Below are positions 62,440 to 64,000 of a stretch of 64,000 nt of DNA, one piece after another. Position numbers and translations under genes: made by a program. Position 1 is the stretch's first letter. Each line of letters opens with the position of its first letter. The stretch spans positions 1,984,001 to 2,048,000 of the forward strand of contig CP129291.1 in NCBI GenBank assembly GCA_030437565.1. The letters run 5' to 3'. The notes beneath the pieces were generated by a model that was not told the origin of the DNA, did not search any database, and saw only the letters and a program-made list of their open reading frames with translations. The stretch comes from Terrilactibacillus sp. S3-3 (GTDB taxonomy: Bacteria > Bacillota > Bacilli > Bacillales > Sporolactobacillaceae).

Positions 62440-63215
62440 TTAATGTTTTTGATAACTGGGATTCCATTTAAGCAGCCGATGCTCAAAAAACTTGGCAATT
62501 AAATCCGACAGTTTTCCAAGCAATGCATAAAGAATGATACTCAGAACGACAACGTCCATTTGCATAAATTCTCTTGCATTCATTGCCATATAACCAATTC
62601 CTGAATCCGCTGCAATCGTTTCGGCAACAATTAAAGAAATCCACATAACGCCAAGCGAAAAACGGACGCCGACCAAGATCGAAGGAAGGGCTCCGGGCAA
62701 AATCACGTTCCAAAAAAGAGACAGACCATGGAGATCATAGATTTCCGCCATCTCGATATATTTTTTGCTCACCGTTCTGATCCCTTGAAACGTATTGATA
62801 TAGATTGGAAAAAAAAAAAAACACCTAACGACACAAGAAATAATTTCGCTTCTTCCTGAACGCCAAACCACAAAATCACCAGAGGGATAAGAGCTAAATG
62901 GGGGATGTTCCGTACCATTTGAATCGTTGAATCAGTCAGTTTCTCAGACAATGGAAAGACACCGTTAAATAATCCCAATAAAAAACCGATGCTCCCGCCT
63001 ATGAAAAAACCGGCGACCGCTCTTTCCGTGCTTATTTCAACATTCGCCCATAGTTCTCCCGTTTTCCCCAATTTTATCGCCGCCAAAAGAACTTGATAGG
63101 GAGAAGGCAATATTTTCGACGAAAGCAAGTGAAACTGCGACATCAGCTGCCAGATAACGATAATACCGCCCGGAATGGACCAAGACAACCCATTGGATCG
63201 AAGTGCTTTTTTCAT
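62440..63215 (-). CDS. ssuC: SsuC-type ABC transporter permease (frameshifted)
   Basis: About 258 residues, six helices: GIIVIWQLMSQFHLLSSKIL, AVAGFFIGGSIGFLLGLFNG, MVRNIPHLALIPLVILWFGV, EMAEIYDLHGLSLFWNVILP (EAA loop), ...ISLIVAETIAADSGIGYMAM. An A12 run near 62815 breaks the frame. ATG 63215 follows AAAAGGAG. Between the binding-protein and ATPase genes. Confidence 0.9.
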
Positions 63216-63281
63216 GGAAAAAAAACTCCTTTTAAGAAAGCAGATAGAGACATTCACTTCCTCTCTATCTGCCGATCTTTA

Positions 63282-64000
63282 TCATTTTGGATACCAGACA
63301 TGATCGTTGATGTTCAGTTTTTTATTAATAAACTTTAAGTTCAAAAAGTCATCCGCTTGTTTTTGCAAATCATCGACAGCTTGCTTATCCATAAAATTAA
63401 TCGTGTTCGGTTTATGCTTTAATATTTTTTCCCACGTTACCGTTGGAATTTTTGTCGCTTTGTTCAGCAATTTCGCAGTTTCATTAGGATTTTTCTCAAT
63501 TTCTTTGCCGGCCGCTTGGAACGTTTTTATAGTTTCCTTAATCACTTTCGGATTTTTCTTTACAAAATCATTATTGCCGATATAGAAAGAGCGATATGAA
63601 ACGACGCCCGTTGCATCCGAAACAATGGTATTCCCTTGATTAGCTGCCACCGTGTAAAACGGATCCCAGACCACCCATGCGTCTACATTTCCTTTTGCGA
63701 AAGCGACGCTGGCTTCAGGCGGATTCAAGTAAACAGGTTTAACATCTTTTAGAGTCAGGCCCTGTTTTTTCAGAGTTTCCAATAAGAGATATTGGGAAAT
63801 CGATGCTTTATTGAAGGCCACTTTTTTGCCTTTTAAATCACTGACTTTTTTAATCCTAGAAGATTTCGTTGCCAGAATGCCTTCTGTTTTTGGTGCGGAG
63901 GGTTCGCCGGCAATATAAGTCAGATTCAATCCTCTTCCTAATGCAAACAGCGAAGGGGCATCGCCAAGTGTTCCGACATCAACCGCTCCGCTGCTGACCG
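63282..64000 (-). CDS. ssuA: SsuA-like aliphatic sulfonate-binding protein (partial, runs off right edge)
   Basis: 239 codons of the C-terminal part: DVGTLGDAPSLFALGRGLNL, LATKSSRIKKVSDLKGKKVA, LNPPEASVAFAKGNVDAWVV, PTVTWEKILKHKPNTINFMD. G-D-x-P and the PPEA-AF--G-DAW segments identify SsuA-type receptors. Open to base 64000, so signal peptide and start lie outside. Heads the ssuA-ssuC-ssuB set and probably imports sulfonates as sulfur source. Confidence 0.9.
   Translation of the reverse strand, partial: VSSGAVDVGTLGDAPSLFALGRGLNLTYIAGEPSAPKTEGILATKSSRIKKVSDLKGKKVAFNKASISQYLLLETLKKQGLTLKDVKPVYLNPPEASVAFAKGNVDAWVVWDPFYTVAANQGNTIVSDATGVVSYRSFYIGNNDFVKKNPKVIKETIKTFQAAGKEIEKNPNETAKLLNKATKIPTVTWEKILKHKPNTINFMDKQAVDDLQKQADDFLNLKFINKKLNINDHVWYPK

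Overview
The window reads as chromosomal DNA of a spore-forming Bacillaceae-type Firmicute. It has a yneF-sirA-tkt block beside a divergent yneA/lexA pair, an aconitase, ccdC, GerB/GerC-type germination proteins, an NsrR/Hmp pair and a yrk-type sulfur cluster, with strong AGGAGG-like ribosome binding sites and LexA boxes of the CGAAC-N4-GTTCG kind. No rRNA, tRNA or CRISPR array was found. About half of the genes, including housekeeping ones (acnA, tkt, lexA, nagA, nagB), carry one or more 1-2 base indels, often at stretched homopolymers. I treat these as probable sequence-quality lesions and give the span of the intact gene in each case; whether any is real needs raw reads.

Layout. 1-3.4 kb: tail of an M20 peptidase, then convergent acnA. 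3.6-7 kb: a flavin reductase and a translationally coupled nagA-nagB-nagR operon with a putative NagR operator. 7-14.7 kb: DUF72 protein, ccdC, a GntR(FCD)-EamA pair, csaA, a second EamA transporter, a YbaK-type deacylase, pepC, and a YhjD-like gene behind a LexA-like box. 14.9-25.7 kb: one long minus-strand operon of an RpiR regulator, M20 amidohydrolase, HutF-like amidohydrolase, long-form urocanase hutU, hutI, D-2-hydroxyacid dehydrogenase and an SsuABC-like ABC transporter. It looks like a pathway from an imported imidazole compound (urocanate?) to glutamate without local histidine ammonia-lyase. 26-28 kb: an SDR gene and two tandem TxpA/RatA-like type I toxin-antitoxin modules.

28.5-34 kb: yneF, sirA, tkt, a YneR-like protein, yneA/lexA, and a quinone reductase. 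34-36 kb: a lone Hol44-type holin and a NERD protein. 36-47 kb: sulfane-sulfur genes (CstR-like repressor, CoA-disulfide reductase-rhodanese, small rhodaneses, and a five-gene yrkH-F-E-I-J-like operon), interleaved with hmp/nsrR, a phasin-like protein and a UbiB/AarF kinase. CstR-like palindromes precede these genes and a second group at 58.6-60.6 kb (rhodanese, CstR paralogue, DUF302, thioredoxin), so the two groups probably form one persulfide-response regulon.

47-51.4 kb: gerC and gerB without a gerA, then an iron-type alcohol dehydrogenase. 51.5-56.6 kb is the mobile zone: an IS200/IS605 end remnant, a complete IS21-family element containing an unexplained long hairpin, a tnpA remnant, tnpB and a putative omega RNA. 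56.8-58.5 kb: an SOS-type Y-family polymerase/yolD operon behind two LexA-like boxes. 60.8-64 kb: a putative Ntn-hydrolase-like protein and a second SsuABC-type transporter running off the right edge.
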